64,000 nucleotides of DNA. Origin: Bradyrhizobium sp. CB2312. GTDB lineage: Bacteria > Pseudomonadota > Alphaproteobacteria > Rhizobiales > Xanthobacteraceae. Below the pieces are notes generated by a model. It did not search any database and was not told where the DNA came from. It worked only from the letters and a program-made list of their open reading frames with translations. Location: contig NZ_CP121668.1 of the NCBI RefSeq assembly GCF_029714425.1, positions 1,323,501-1,387,500 on the forward strand, read 5' to 3'. Each line of letters starts with the position of its first letter. The stretch's first letter is position 1. Below, one piece after another: positions 1 to 8,834 of the stretch. Position numbers and translations under genes: made by a program.

Positions 1-177
1 GCCGCGATGACGACTGCATGAAGCTGGTCCGAGGCTTGTGTGTCACGAGGGAATGGCGTTGATTTTACTCGGCTTTTTAGTTCGGCAATTATGCACATAT
101 CCACAGCCCCTCAATTGCGTTGGAAGCGCTGACGCTCTCCGGGCGAAACTAGCGCGTGCAAGACCCGTAATTACCCT
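1..177. other. Left-edge non-coding stretch with two DnaA-box-like 9-mers
   Basis: I see no gene here; the first gene starts at the GTG at 178. At 89-97 the sequence TTATGCACA fits the DnaA-box pattern TTATNCACA. The overlapping 9-mer ATATCCACA at 97-105 has one mismatch to the classic TTATCCACA. Two boxes alone do not make an origin, and there is no AT-rich unwinding tract or known origin neighbour in view. Confidence 0.3.
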
Positions 178-1161
178 GTGCCCTGGAACGTCCGGATTCT
201 CCCCATGATCGTGATGTCAGTCGTGACGGCGCTGGTTCTGCTGGCGCTGGTCACGCAAGCCGGAATCCTGGCCGTGCAGCGCGCCTTTCCACCGCAGGGC
301 CGGATGATCGAGGTCGAGGGCGCGACGCTCCACGCCTTCGACATCGGCCCCCGCGAGGCCGGTCTGCCGATCGTGATGCTGCACGGCGCGAGCTCCAATC
401 TCGAAGCGATGCGGCGCCCGCTCGGCGACATGCTCGCGAGAGATCATCGCGTCATCCTGATCGACCGTCCCGGCCATGGCTGGAGCACACGCGCGCGGCG
501 GCAGGATTCGACGCCGGAGATCCAGGCGCGGATGATCGACGAGGCCCTTGGCAAGCTCGGGATCGAACGCGCGGTGTTGGTCGTACATTCCTGGAGCGGG
601 GCGCTCGGCGCGCGGATCGCGCTCGATCATCCGTCCCGCGTCGCCGGCCTCGTGATGCTCGCGCCCGTCACCCATCCGTGGCGCGGCGGGGTCGGCCGCT
701 ACAACCAGATCATCGCAACGCCCGTGATCGGGCCGCTGCTCGCCTACACCATCACGCTGCCGCTCGGCTATTTTCTCGCCGAACCCGGCGCGCGCAACGT
801 GTTCCTGCCGCAGATGATGCCGGATGGTTTCGTGCAGGACTCCGCAACGCCGCTGCTGCTGCGCCCGCGCGAGTTCATCGCCAATGCCTATGATCTGGTG
901 ACACTGAAAGAGGCGGTGATTGCGCAAGCTCCGCGCTATGGCGAGATCAAGGTGCCGGTCACGATCATCGCCGGCGAGCCGGACAAGACGGTGAAAACCA
1001 GCATCCACGCGCGCCCGTTCGCCGCGACCGTGCCGAATGCGAAGCTGATCGTGCTGCCCGATCTCGGTCACATGGTGCAGAACGCCGTGCCGGATCTGGT
1101 GAAGACGGAGATCGAGGCGATGATCGGGAGAATAATCCCGGCGCAGGCGGTCGCCGACTAA
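178..1161 (+). CDS. Membrane-anchored alpha/beta hydrolase
   Basis: This 327-residue protein begins with a hydrophobic stretch (about residues 8-32), so it is probably anchored in the inner membrane or exported. An alpha/beta hydrolase fold follows: the oxyanion-hole region reads MLHGASSN, the nucleophile elbow reads VHSWSG, and the C-terminal catalytic His is in DLGHMVQ. The first glycine of the usual GxSxG is replaced by Val, a change tolerated in many members. The start is the GTG at 178; an ATG at 205 in the same frame would still keep the hydrophobic segment. The substrate cannot be read from the sequence. The next gene is on the other strand, so this gene probably stands alone. Confidence 0.8.
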   Translation: MPWNVRILPMIVMSVVTALVLLALVTQAGILAVQRAFPPQGRMIEVEGATLHAFDIGPREAGLPIVMLHGASSNLEAMRRPLGDMLARDHRVILIDRPGHGWSTRARRQDSTPEIQARMIDEALGKLGIERAVLVVHSWSGALGARIALDHPSRVAGLVMLAPVTHPWRGGVGRYNQIIATPVIGPLLAYTITLPLGYFLAEPGARNVFLPQMMPDGFVQDSATPLLLRPREFIANAYDLVTLKEAVIAQAPRYGEIKVPVTIIAGEPDKTVKTSIHARPFAATVPNAKLIVLPDLGHMVQNAVPDLVKTEIEAMIGRIIPAQAVAD

Positions 1162-1256
1162 AGCGCAGTCGAGCGAAGCGGATGCCGGTTCGCGTGAGAA
1201 AAACGCGTCAAAACAAGAGGCAAGAGCTTCGGTTCTGATTCAATCAGAACCGAAGC
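1162..1256. repeat. Dispersed intergenic repeat ending in a 15-bp-arm hairpin
   Basis: Positions 1226-1240 and 1242-1256 form a perfect inverted repeat (arms GCTTCGGTTCTGATT and its complement around one base). The preceding segment, with GCCGGTTCGCGTGAG, is a sequence I associate with a common Bradyrhizobium intergenic element (recalled, not searched). It lies between two convergent genes and can fold as a hairpin on either strand, so it may also end transcription. Confidence 0.6.
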
Positions 1257-1270
1257 GGCCGCTTGCACGC

Positions 1271-1666
1271 TTACTGCTTGATCTTCCCGTCCTTGTCGAA
1301 CTGCGAGACATAGGACCAGAGATTGTTGATCTCGTTCTCGTTCTTGATGCCGGCGAACGCCATCTTGGTGCCGGGGATCTTGGCCTTGGGGTCCTTGATG
1401 TATTCCTTGAAGGTGGCCTCGTCCCAGGTGATGCCGGAATTCTTGTTCGCGTCCGAATAACTGTAGTCCGGCGCGGTGCCGGACTTGCGGCCGTTGAGGC
1501 CGTTGAGCTCGGGGCCGACCTTGTTCTTGGCGCCTTCGCCGATCGCGTGGCAGGCCAGGCATTTGTTGAATGACGATTTGCCGGCCGCGACATCCTGCGC
1601 CATCGCGGCGGGTGCGGCGGCGGTCACGGTGAGGATCATCAGTGCGCCAAAAGTCAGTTTTGTCAT
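1271..1666 (-). CDS. Cytochrome c2-type class I c-type cytochrome
   Basis: This 131-residue periplasmic electron carrier starts with a signal peptide (about residues 1-23, cleaved after AMAQ). The haem-binding motif CLACH is near residue 36, and the Met ligand is in GTKMAF near residue 102. The length matches class I cytochrome c2/c550 proteins that shuttle electrons between the bc1 complex and terminal oxidases or dehydrogenases. A longer open frame exists upstream, but the ATG at 1666 sits directly before the signal peptide and follows a purine-rich GGAAGAGAC, so I chose it. It is divergent from glcD, which starts 280 bases away. Confidence 0.9.
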   Translation of the reverse strand: MTKLTFGALMILTVTAAAPAAMAQDVAAGKSSFNKCLACHAIGEGAKNKVGPELNGLNGRKSGTAPDYSYSDANKNSGITWDEATFKEYIKDPKAKIPGTKMAFAGIKNENEINNLWSYVSQFDKDGKIKQ

Positions 1667-1946
1667 CGGGTGCTCTTCGTCTCTTCCCTGGTGGGTTTGG
1701 CCTGTTCGGTCTCTTGCCTGGTCGGCAGTCGTCGAACCCGCCGGTTGTGGCAGGCCCGCCCGGCTTGGACAAGCTTTGAAACCATGACAGGTTTCATGGC
1801 TGCCTACTTGTCCCAGAGCGAACTCGCAGGAGATCGCGGCTCCGACTTTCGGATGGCCTACCCAAACCCTCGCGGACGTGATTGATTTGGCGTGACAAAT
1901 TGATCGTGCGGCGTGAGCCGGAAGGATTTGCCATAAGGGGTTTGAT

Positions 1947-3440
1947 ATGGCCATCATGATGCCTGCGAGCGACCAGGCGGTACTCGCGCGCCGCGCTGAG
2001 ATCGTGGCTGCATTGCGCGCAATCGTGCCCGGCGAGGGCGTGATCGATACGCCTGCCGAGATGCGGGCCTATGAATCCGACGGGCTGACCGCCTACCGCC
2101 AGCCGCCGATGGTGGTGGTGCTACCGGATACGACCGAGCAGGTCTCGTTGATCCTGAAATATTGTGCCGGGCAGGGCATCAAGGTGGTGCCGCGCGGCTC
2201 GGGCACCTCGCTGTCAGGCGGCGCATTGCCGCTTGAGGACGGGGTGCTGCTGGGGCTCGGCAAGTTCAAGCGCATCCGCGAGATCGATTTCGACAACCGC
2301 GTGGTCGTCACCGAGCCCGGCGTCACCAATCTCGCGATCAGCCAGGCGGTCGCGCATGCCGGCTTCTATTACGCGCCCGATCCGTCCTCGCAGATCGCCT
2401 GCTCGATCGGCGGCAATGTCGCGGAGAATTCCGGCGGCGTGCACTGCCTGAAATACGGCATGACCACCAACAACGTGCTCGGCTGCGAGATCGTGCTGAT
2501 GAGCGGCGAGATCCTGCGCATCGGCGGCAAGGGGTGCGAGAATTCCGGTTACGATCTGATGGGCGTCATCACCGGCTCCGAAGGCCTGCTCGGCGTCATC
2601 ACCGAGATCACGGTGCGCATCCTGCAGAAGCCGGAGACGGCGCGCGCGCTGATGGTCGGCTTCGCGCAAGTCGAGGCGGCCGGCGAATGCGTCGCGCGCA
2701 TCATCGGCGCCGGCATCATCCCCGGCGGCATGGAGATGATGGACAAGCCGGCGATCCACGCCGCGGAAGCCTTCGTCCATGCAGGCTATCCGCTCGATGT
2801 GGAGGCCCTCCTCATCATCGAGCTCGACGGTCCCAAGATCGAGGTCGACGAGCTGATCACGCGCGTCGAGGCCATTGCCAACGGTTGCGGCTCGACCACC
2901 TGCCAGATCTCGACCTCGGAGGCCGAGCGCAATTTGTTCTGGGCGGGCCGGAAAGCCGCGTTCCCCGCCGTGGGCCGCATCTCGCCGGACTATCTCTGCA
3001 TGGACGGCACGATTCCGCGCGGCGCGCTGCCGAAGGCGCTGGCGCGCATTCGCGAGCTCGGTGAAAAGTACCAGCTCGGCTGCGCCAACGTGTTCCACGC
3101 CGGCGACGGCAATCTGCACCCGCTGATCCTCTACGATGCCAACAAGCCCGGCGAGATCGAGCGCGCCGAAGCCTTCGGCGCCGACATCCTGCGCGCCTGC
3201 GTCGAGTTCGGGGGCGTGCTCACAGGCGAGCACGGCGTCGGCATCGAGAAGCGCGACCTGATGCCGGACATGTTCACCGAGATCGACCTCAACCAGCAGC
3301 AGCGGCTGAAATGCGCCTTCGACGCGCAAGGCCTGCTCAACCCGGGAAAAGTGTTTCCGACCCTGCACCGCTGCGCCGAGCTCGGCCGCATGCATGTCCA
3401 TGCGGGCAAGCTGGCCTTCCCGGACATTCCGCGGTTCTGA
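1947..3440 (+). CDS. glcD: Glycolate oxidase subunit GlcD (FAD-linked)
   Basis: This 497-residue flavoprotein is the catalytic subunit that oxidises glycolate to glyoxylate in the GlcDEF complex. The N-terminal half is a PCMH-type FAD domain with PRGSGTSLSGG (about residues 79-89) and a second FAD-contact block GGNVAENSGGVHC. The C-terminal FAD-oxidase domain carries NVFHAGDGNLHPL and the GEHGVGIEK signature. Its length is normal for GlcD. The partner subunits glcE and glcF lie downstream on the same strand, but a reverse-strand gene sits between glcD and glcE, so glcD is not obviously co-transcribed with them. Confidence 0.95.
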   Translation: MAIMMPASDQAVLARRAEIVAALRAIVPGEGVIDTPAEMRAYESDGLTAYRQPPMVVVLPDTTEQVSLILKYCAGQGIKVVPRGSGTSLSGGALPLEDGVLLGLGKFKRIREIDFDNRVVVTEPGVTNLAISQAVAHAGFYYAPDPSSQIACSIGGNVAENSGGVHCLKYGMTTNNVLGCEIVLMSGEILRIGGKGCENSGYDLMGVITGSEGLLGVITEITVRILQKPETARALMVGFAQVEAAGECVARIIGAGIIPGGMEMMDKPAIHAAEAFVHAGYPLDVEALLIIELDGPKIEVDELITRVEAIANGCGSTTCQISTSEAERNLFWAGRKAAFPAVGRISPDYLCMDGTIPRGALPKALARIRELGEKYQLGCANVFHAGDGNLHPLILYDANKPGEIERAEAFGADILRACVEFGGVLTGEHGVGIEKRDLMPDMFTEIDLNQQQRLKCAFDAQGLLNPGKVFPTLHRCAELGRMHVHAGKLAFPDIPRF

Positions 3441-3490
3441 GCGATCGCGCGGAGGGAAGAGGCCCGTGAGCCCTTCCCTCCGCAAAACAC

Positions 3491-3826
3491 TCACAGCAGC
3501 CCGTACTGCGCCCGCTCGCGCTTTGCCAGCAGCGGCAGCGCTTCGCCTGCGATGCAGGTCTTGAAATGGGCGCTCTCCTGGTGCGCCTTGAACGCGGCCT
3601 CGTCGCGGAACAGCTCGTAGAACAGGAACTGGGCCGGATTGTCCTTGCCGCGCGAGATCAGGAACAGCTTGACGCCGTCCTCGCGCTGCGCCTCGGGAAG
3701 GAAGCGGTCGAGGATCCCTGCGACCTTGTCGGCCTCGCCCGGCTTTGCCTCCCATTGCGCGACGACGAGCAGGCCGCCGCCATCGACGGCCTCGCTCAGG
3801 GATTTCTGCGTGGCATAGTGGTTCAT
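3491..3826 (-). CDS. Antibiotic biosynthesis monooxygenase (ABM)-fold protein
   Basis: This 111-residue single-domain protein has the dimeric alpha+beta barrel pattern of the ABM/YgiN family: LLVVAQWEAKPG as strand 1, a helix with an acidic face, FLFYELFRDEAAFKAHQ, and SAHFKT. Members include quinol monooxygenases and small aldehyde- or quinone-handling enzymes, and function is not predictable in detail. There is no signal peptide, so it is cytoplasmic. It lies on the opposite strand between glcD (ending 50 bases beyond its 3' end) and glcE, so it interrupts what is usually a glcDEF run. Confidence 0.85.
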   Translation of the reverse strand: MNHYATQKSLSEAVDGGGLLVVAQWEAKPGEADKVAGILDRFLPEAQREDGVKLFLISRGKDNPAQFLFYELFRDEAAFKAHQESAHFKTCIAGEALPLLAKRERAQYGLL

Positions 3827-4057
3827 GGCTCTCCTCCTTGCTGTTCGCCTTCAGTCTCGATCGCGACCGGTGTGAGCTTGTAGCGACGGCCCGAACCGGC
3901 TTGGTTCGCCGGTCATCGAAGTGTCGATGTCGTGAACGCTGCGGTTATGATCGCAGCGTTGCGGTGGGCCGCTGCAGGATCACGAGCGCGATGGCAATGG
4001 TCGCCGGCGTCACGCCGCATTTGATTTTGACGGCGAATTTCGCTACCGCCTTTTCCC

Positions 4058-5296
4058 GTGGACACGCTCAGGGTCAGAGACGCCAAAGACGTCGAAGAGG
4101 TGGTGCGCGCGGCGATTGCCAATGAGCAGCCGCTCGAGATCATCGGTCATGGCAGCAAGCGCAGCATCGGCCACGCCATGGCGACCAACGCCGTGCTCGA
4201 CGTCTCCGCGCTCAATGCCGTCACCTCCTACGAGCCGAACGAGCTGATCGTCACGCTCCAGGCCGGCGCGCCGCTGGCCGACGTGCTGTCGCTGATCGAT
4301 GCCAAGAACCAGCAATTCGCCTTCGAGCCGATGAACACGGCGCCGCTGCTCGGCACGCCGGCGGTCGGGACCATCGGCGGGATGATCGCGGCGGGGCTCG
4401 CCGGCCCGCGCCGCATCAGGGCGGGCGGGGCGCGCGATCATCTGCTCGGGGCGCACGCCGTCTCCGGTTTCGGCGACAGCTTCAAGACCGGCGGCAAGGT
4501 GGTGAAGAACGTCACCGGCTACGACCTCTGCAAGCTGCTCGCGGGGTCCTGGGGCACGCTGTCGGTGATGACTGAAGTCACGCTGAAGGTGATGCCCAAG
4601 CCCGAGGCCGAGCGCACCCTGCTGCTGCGCGGGCTGGAGGATGCCGCCGCCAACAAGGCGATGACCGCGGCGCTCGGCTCGCCCTTCGACGTTTCAGCAG
4701 CCGCGCATCTGCCGAAATCGGCGTTCCGCGCCAAGACCGAGGGGCTCGGCGATATCGCCGGCCAGGGCGAGGCGCTGACCGTGCTGCGGCTCGAGGGCAT
4801 CACGGCGTCCGCCGCCCACCGCGCCGGGTCCTTGCGCGAATTGCTGGCGCCGTTTGGAACCGCAACGCTGATCGAGGATGCGGCATCCACCGCGCTGTGG
4901 GCCGCCATCCGCGATGTGCTGCCGTTCGCGGTCGGCGGCGCGCTCGGCGCCTGGCCGGTCTGGCGGATCGTCTGCCCGCCGGCATCGGGCGCGGCGCTCG
5001 GCACGCAATTGGCGCGCGAGACCGGCGGCGACGTGATCTATGACTGGGGCGGCGGCCTGATCTGGGCCGCGCTGCCGCCGAAGGGGGACGCGCATGCGCC
5101 GATCGTGCGCCAGCGCGCGGATGCTTTTGGTGGACACGCCACGCTGATCCGGGCGGCCGAGGACGTCAGGCGCGATGTCGACGTGTTCCATCCGCAGGCG
5201 CCTGGCGTTGCTGCGCTGAGCGAGCGGGTGCGCGCCAGTTTCGATCCGAAGGCCATCTTGAACCGGGGACGCCTGAGGCGGGGCGTTGCGGCATGA
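4058..5296 (+). CDS. glcE: Glycolate oxidase subunit GlcE (FAD-binding)
   Basis: This 412-residue protein is the second flavin-domain subunit of glycolate oxidase. It has an N-terminal PCMH FAD domain: IIGHGSKRSIG near residue 28, then LGTPAVGTIGGMIAAGLAGP near 100. KTGGKVVKNVTGYDLCKL follows, a GlcE hallmark. The C-terminus, FDPKAILNRGR, is the family's usual ending. Translation starts at a GTG (4058); no in-frame ATG lies close by. The stop overlaps the glcF start by four bases (ATGA), which indicates translational coupling. Confidence 0.93.
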   Translation: MDTLRVRDAKDVEEVVRAAIANEQPLEIIGHGSKRSIGHAMATNAVLDVSALNAVTSYEPNELIVTLQAGAPLADVLSLIDAKNQQFAFEPMNTAPLLGTPAVGTIGGMIAAGLAGPRRIRAGGARDHLLGAHAVSGFGDSFKTGGKVVKNVTGYDLCKLLAGSWGTLSVMTEVTLKVMPKPEAERTLLLRGLEDAAANKAMTAALGSPFDVSAAAHLPKSAFRAKTEGLGDIAGQGEALTVLRLEGITASAAHRAGSLRELLAPFGTATLIEDAASTALWAAIRDVLPFAVGGALGAWPVWRIVCPPASGAALGTQLARETGGDVIYDWGGGLIWAALPPKGDAHAPIVRQRADAFGGHATLIRAAEDVRRDVDVFHPQAPGVAALSERVRASFDPKAILNRGRLRRGVAA

Positions 5297-6615
5297 AGAC
5301 CGAATTCTCATTGGCGCAGCTTGCCGACCCCGACATCGCGGAGGCCGACAAGATCCTGCGCGCCTGCGTCCATTGCGGCTTCTGCACCGCAACCTGCCCG
5401 ACCTATGTGCTGCTCGGCGACGAGCTCGATAGCCCGCGCGGCCGCATCTACCTGATCAAGGAGATGCTGGAGAAGGATCAGGCGCCGACCGCCGAGGTGG
5501 TCAAGCATGTCGATCGCTGCCTGTCGTGCCTGGCCTGCATGACGACCTGTCCGTCGGGGGTGAACTACATGCACCTCGTCGACCAGGCCCGGGTCAGGAT
5601 CGAGCAGCGCTATGAGCGCCCCCTGGCCGAGCGGCTGCTGCGCCAGGTGCTGGCCTTCGTCCTGCCGGATCCGCAGCGCTTTCGTATCAGCATGTGGCTG
5701 GCGCGGCTGGCCCGCCCGCTCGCCGTATTCCTGCCGACGCCGCGGCCCTCGGCGACACCCGGCCTGATCCAGCGACTCAAGGCGATGCTGGCGCTGGCGC
5801 CGGACCGGCTGCCTGCGCCGGGGCCTGCCGCCGGCAGCGTGTTCGCAGCCCGCGGCAAGAAGCGCGGCCGCGTCGCGCTGCTCCAAGGCTGTGCCCAGCA
5901 GGTGCTGGCGCCGCGCATCAACCAGGCCGCCATCAGCCTGCTCACCCGCCACGGCATCGAGGTCGTGCTGGTGCGGGACGAGCAGTGCTGCGGTGCGCTG
6001 ACCCATCATCTTGGCAACGACCACGATGCGTTGGCGCGGGCCCGCGCCAACGTCACGGCGTGGCAAAAGGAAGCGGCCGGGGAGGGGCTCGACGCCATCC
6101 TGGTGACGACCTCCGGCTGCGGCACCGTGATCAAGGACTACGGCTATCTGCTGCGCGAGGACACGGCGTTCGCCGCCGATGCGGCCAAGGTGTCCGCGCT
6201 CGCCAAGGACATCACCGAATACGTCGCCGGCCTCGGACTGGAATCGACTGCACGGCATGACGACATCGTCGTCGCTTATCACTCCGCATGTTCGTTGCAG
6301 CACGGGCAGAAAATCACGGGCCTTCCGAAAGAATTGCTTTCCAAGAATGGATTCGTGGTGAAAGATGTCCCAGAGAGCCATTTGTGTTGCGGCTCGGCGG
6401 GGACCTACAACATTCTCCAGCCCGAGCTTGCGGGCAGGTTGCGCGATCGCAAGGTCGCCAACATCGCAAGCGTCAAGCCGGACATGATTGCCGCGGGCAA
6501 TATCGGCTGCATGGTGCAGATTGCCAGTGGCACGTCAGTTCCGGTCGTACACACGATTGAGCTTCTCGATTGGGCTACGGGCGGGTCGCGGCCGGCATTG
6601 AACGCGCGAGTTTGA
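5293..6615 (+). CDS. glcF: Glycolate oxidase iron-sulfur subunit GlcF
   Basis: This 440-residue electron-transfer subunit carries electrons from the GlcD/GlcE flavins towards the quinone pool. Two ferredoxin-type 4Fe-4S motifs are visible near the N-terminus: CVHCGFCTATCP (about residues 28-39) and CLSCLACMTTCP (about 78-89). Two CCG-type cysteine-rich domains follow, with EQCCGAL near residue 233 and HLCCGSAG near 363. The start overlaps the glcE stop. No signal peptide is present, in keeping with a cytoplasmic-face, membrane-associated complex. Confidence 0.95.
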   Translation: MKTEFSLAQLADPDIAEADKILRACVHCGFCTATCPTYVLLGDELDSPRGRIYLIKEMLEKDQAPTAEVVKHVDRCLSCLACMTTCPSGVNYMHLVDQARVRIEQRYERPLAERLLRQVLAFVLPDPQRFRISMWLARLARPLAVFLPTPRPSATPGLIQRLKAMLALAPDRLPAPGPAAGSVFAARGKKRGRVALLQGCAQQVLAPRINQAAISLLTRHGIEVVLVRDEQCCGALTHHLGNDHDALARARANVTAWQKEAAGEGLDAILVTTSGCGTVIKDYGYLLREDTAFAADAAKVSALAKDITEYVAGLGLESTARHDDIVVAYHSACSLQHGQKITGLPKELLSKNGFVVKDVPESHLCCGSAGTYNILQPELAGRLRDRKVANIASVKPDMIAAGNIGCMVQIASGTSVPVVHTIELLDWATGGSRPALNARV

Positions 6616-6700
6616 GCTTTCAAGGGCTGGGCTTTCGTCCGCAGGTGACGGCAGAACGACGCCCGATCGACCATTGTTCGGCGGCAACAGGAGGACCACG

Positions 6701-7072
6701 ATGGCGAAAGCGAAGAAGAAGAAAAGCAAGAAGGCCAAAAAGGCCAAGAAGGTTGTAGCGGCGAAGAAGACCGCGAGGAAAGCAGCCAAGAAGTCCGCGA
6801 AGAAGTCTGCCAAGAAAGCCAAGAAGTCGGCCAAGAAAGCTGCGAAGAAGGCCGCGCCGAAGAAGGCTGCGAAGTCGGCCAAGAAGGCTGTGAAGCAGGC
6901 TGCGCCGAAGAAGGCTGCGAAGAAAGCAGCACCGAAGAAAGCGAAGGCAGCTCCCGCGCCGAAGCCGTCAGCGCCGGTGGCGCCGGCTCCGGCTCCCGAG
7001 CCCGCTGCCGAGACGAGCTGGGCGATGCCTTCGTCTTCTGCGGAGCCGACGCCGGCCGACGGGCAAGGCTAG
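6701..7072 (+). CDS. Histone H1-like Lys/Ala-rich DNA-binding protein
   Basis: This 123-residue protein is almost entirely Lys and Ala for about 90 residues, built from repeats of the AKKAAKK and KKSAKK type. It ends in a Pro/Ala tail and a short acidic C-terminus. This is the layout of bacterial H1-like proteins, resembling the C-terminal tail of eukaryotic histone H1, which coat nucleic acid without sequence specificity. The ATG at 6701 follows AGGAGGA at a good distance; an upstream in-frame TTG is less likely. It follows glcF by 85 bases but probably has its own promoter. The repeats make slippage and length variation between strains likely. Confidence 0.85.
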   Translation: MAKAKKKKSKKAKKAKKVVAAKKTARKAAKKSAKKSAKKAKKSAKKAAKKAAPKKAAKSAKKAVKQAAPKKAAKKAAPKKAKAAPAPKPSAPVAPAPAPEPAAETSWAMPSSSAEPTPADGQG

Positions 7073-7537
7073 GCCGCGAGGCTGGCCTTGGACTGGGTCT
7101 TGGGCCGGGTCTTGGACTGGGTCCCAAGGTTCGGCGAAAGGCTGGGGCCACCCAACGACGACGACCGACAACAGCAAAGGCCGCGGCGGTGACGCTGCGG
7201 CCTTTTTGCATCGTCGTGATGGTCGGGGGGGCGGCGGTCGTTCTCGCCGTCAGCCCGATTCGTGGCGCGGACATCACTGCAGCTCGGTTCTCCGTAGTAA
7301 CCCGGGCCGCCCAGTGCACTTTGGAATGCAAATAATGTGATCGAGAAGACACACAGCCTGACAACCTTTCGTGGAATCGCCAAAACGCCCAAAAAGTCGG
7401 CAGATGCCCGCGTTTTTTGCTTCACGGTTTACCCGCCCCAATCCAAATTGCCGCAGTTACGAATTTTTGAAGTCAGATCGTCTGCCCCGGGGGGCTTCCG
7501 GGGGACTGGCTGGTGAGAACTGGTGATGGGGATCGAA
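7073..7537. other. Intergenic region between H1-like gene and porin gene
   Basis: No convincing gene is present. The stretch holds a 24-base-period direct repeat at 7087-7124 (CTTGGACTGGGTC twice), a strong terminator at 7177-7207, and then an AT-richer segment from about 7310 that probably carries the porin promoter. Confidence 0.6.
7177..7207 (+). terminator. Rho-independent terminator after the H1-like gene
   Basis: The arms AAGGCCGC (7177-7184) and GCGGCCTT (7197-7204) are followed by a T run to 7207. It is correctly oriented to end transcription from the H1-like gene. Confidence 0.8.
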
Positions 7538-8569
7538 ATGAAGAAAGTAGCTTTGTTGGCAACGGCGCTGGCAATGGTGACGGGTTCGGCTTTTGCGGCA
7601 GACATGCCGGTCAAGGCATTGAAGGCTCCGCCGCCGCCCGCCTTCGACCCCTGGGACATCGCCTTCGGCGGCGGTATCATGAGCGACTACATCTTCCGCG
7701 GCGTGACCCAATCCAACCACCAGCCGTCGGTCGCCGCTTATTTCGAGCCGCGCTACAACGTCAACAAGGACCTCCAGCTCTACGTTGGTACGTCCGCGGA
7801 GAGCATCTCGTTCCCGAACCGCGCTGCGGCCGAGGTCGACATCTACGGCGGTATCCGCCCGACCTTCGGCATGTTCGCCTTCGACTTCGGTATCTGGGGT
7901 TACCTCTATCCGGGCGGAAGCTGCTTTGGCTCGCAAGGCACCCTCGCTCAGGGCAATTGCGGCAGCAGCCTCGACAACTCGGTGGGCCCGATCGGCCTGC
8001 CGATCAACGGCAATTTCGCCAAGAAGGACGCGAGCTTCTACGAAGTCTATGCCAAGCTGAACATCACCCTGAACGATCAGTGGGCGGTCGGCTTCAACGA
8101 ATACTACTCGCCGAACTTCCTGAACCTCGGCGCCTGGGGCAACTACGCTTCGATCACGGGCAAGTGGACCGCGCCCAGCACGACCTTCGGTGCCAGCGGC
8201 GTCGGCATGTATGTGTCGGGTGAATTCGGCCGTCAGTGGCTCGGCACCTCCGACATCTTCTACGGCATCGCGGGTGACCCGCGGTATGCCAACGGCATCA
8301 AGGAGCCCAGCTACAACACCTGGAACATCGGTGTCGGCTTCACCTACAAGGTGTTCACGCTCGATCTGCGCTACTATGACACCGACCTGTCGAAGGGCAA
8401 TTGCAACGCCTTCACCAGCGACTTCTCGGCCACCAACTCCAGCCCCGGCTTCGTCACCCCGATCAACGGCGGTGCAAACGCAACCACGGCGTTCGGCTCC
8501 AACTGGTGTAGCGCTGCTGGCGTCGCCAAGCTCTCGGTCGACCTGACGGCGATGAGCAACCTGAAGTAA
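7538..8569 (+). CDS. TorF-family putative outer-membrane porin
   Basis: This protein of about 343 residues has a clear signal peptide (MKKVALLATALAMVTGSAFA, then AD). Alternating hydrophobic/aromatic strands typical of a beta-barrel follow. The first strand carries AFGGGIMSDYIFRGVTQSN, the opening signature of the TIGR02001/TorF family, whose members are thought to be porins. Aromatic-rich segments such as TWNIGVGFTYKVFTLDLRYY recur to the end. Three possible starts lie close together (GTG 7523, ATG 7526, ATG 7538). I prefer 7538 because it gives a standard signal peptide and follows GGGGATC. A strong terminator follows 25 bases downstream, so it is a single-gene unit. Confidence 0.88.
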   Translation: MKKVALLATALAMVTGSAFAADMPVKALKAPPPPAFDPWDIAFGGGIMSDYIFRGVTQSNHQPSVAAYFEPRYNVNKDLQLYVGTSAESISFPNRAAAEVDIYGGIRPTFGMFAFDFGIWGYLYPGGSCFGSQGTLAQGNCGSSLDNSVGPIGLPINGNFAKKDASFYEVYAKLNITLNDQWAVGFNEYYSPNFLNLGAWGNYASITGKWTAPSTTFGASGVGMYVSGEFGRQWLGTSDIFYGIAGDPRYANGIKEPSYNTWNIGVGFTYKVFTLDLRYYDTDLSKGNCNAFTSDFSATNSSPGFVTPINGGANATTAFGSNWCSAAGVAKLSVDLTAMSNLK

Positions 8570-8594
8570 GGTTCTTCCCGAGACGACCTTACGA

Positions 8595-8622
8595 GGGCGG
8601 CAGGGCAACCTGCCGCCCTTTT
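8595..8622 (+). terminator. Rho-independent terminator after the porin gene
   Basis: Perfect 10-bp arms GGGCGGCAGG (8595-8604) and CCTGCCGCCC (8609-8618) surround a four-base loop, followed by TTTT. Confidence 0.9.
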
Positions 8623-8686
8623 GCTTTGGGAGGGCTGCCGGAGTTCGCTCCGGATGACCTGTGCGGTCAGGTTCGTTGCCGCTACA

Positions 8687-8776
8687 ACGTCATGGCCGGG
8701 CTTGTCCCGGCCATCCAAGTTGCAGCCCGAGGCAACAAGGACGTGGATGCCCGGGCCTTCGCCCCGGGCATGACGA
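8687..8776. repeat. Dispersed intergenic palindromic repeat (ATGGCCGGG type)
   Basis: Two hairpins lie back to back: one built on ATGGCCGGG/CCCGGCCAT around 8691-8713, and one on ATGCCCGGG/CCCGGGCAT around 8747-8772. The outer ends CGTCATG and CATGACG are complementary, so the whole unit is also palindromic. Related copies occur at 17503, at 58999 and between groES and groEL. Confidence 0.7.
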
Positions 8777-8834
8777 GTCGGTGGAAGCGGCTATCCAAAA
8801 ACGCGCGTCCCGAACTGGCGCGGGTGTGCCCACC

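Noticed and set aside
217..1071. Long reverse-strand open frame opposite the first hydrolase gene
   Set aside because: Rich in Arg, His and Asp without any domain; a mirror frame typical of high-GC coding DNA.
2214..3755. 513-codon open frame antisense to glcD
   Set aside because: Compositionally a shadow of glcD, which has full-length family motifs on the other strand.
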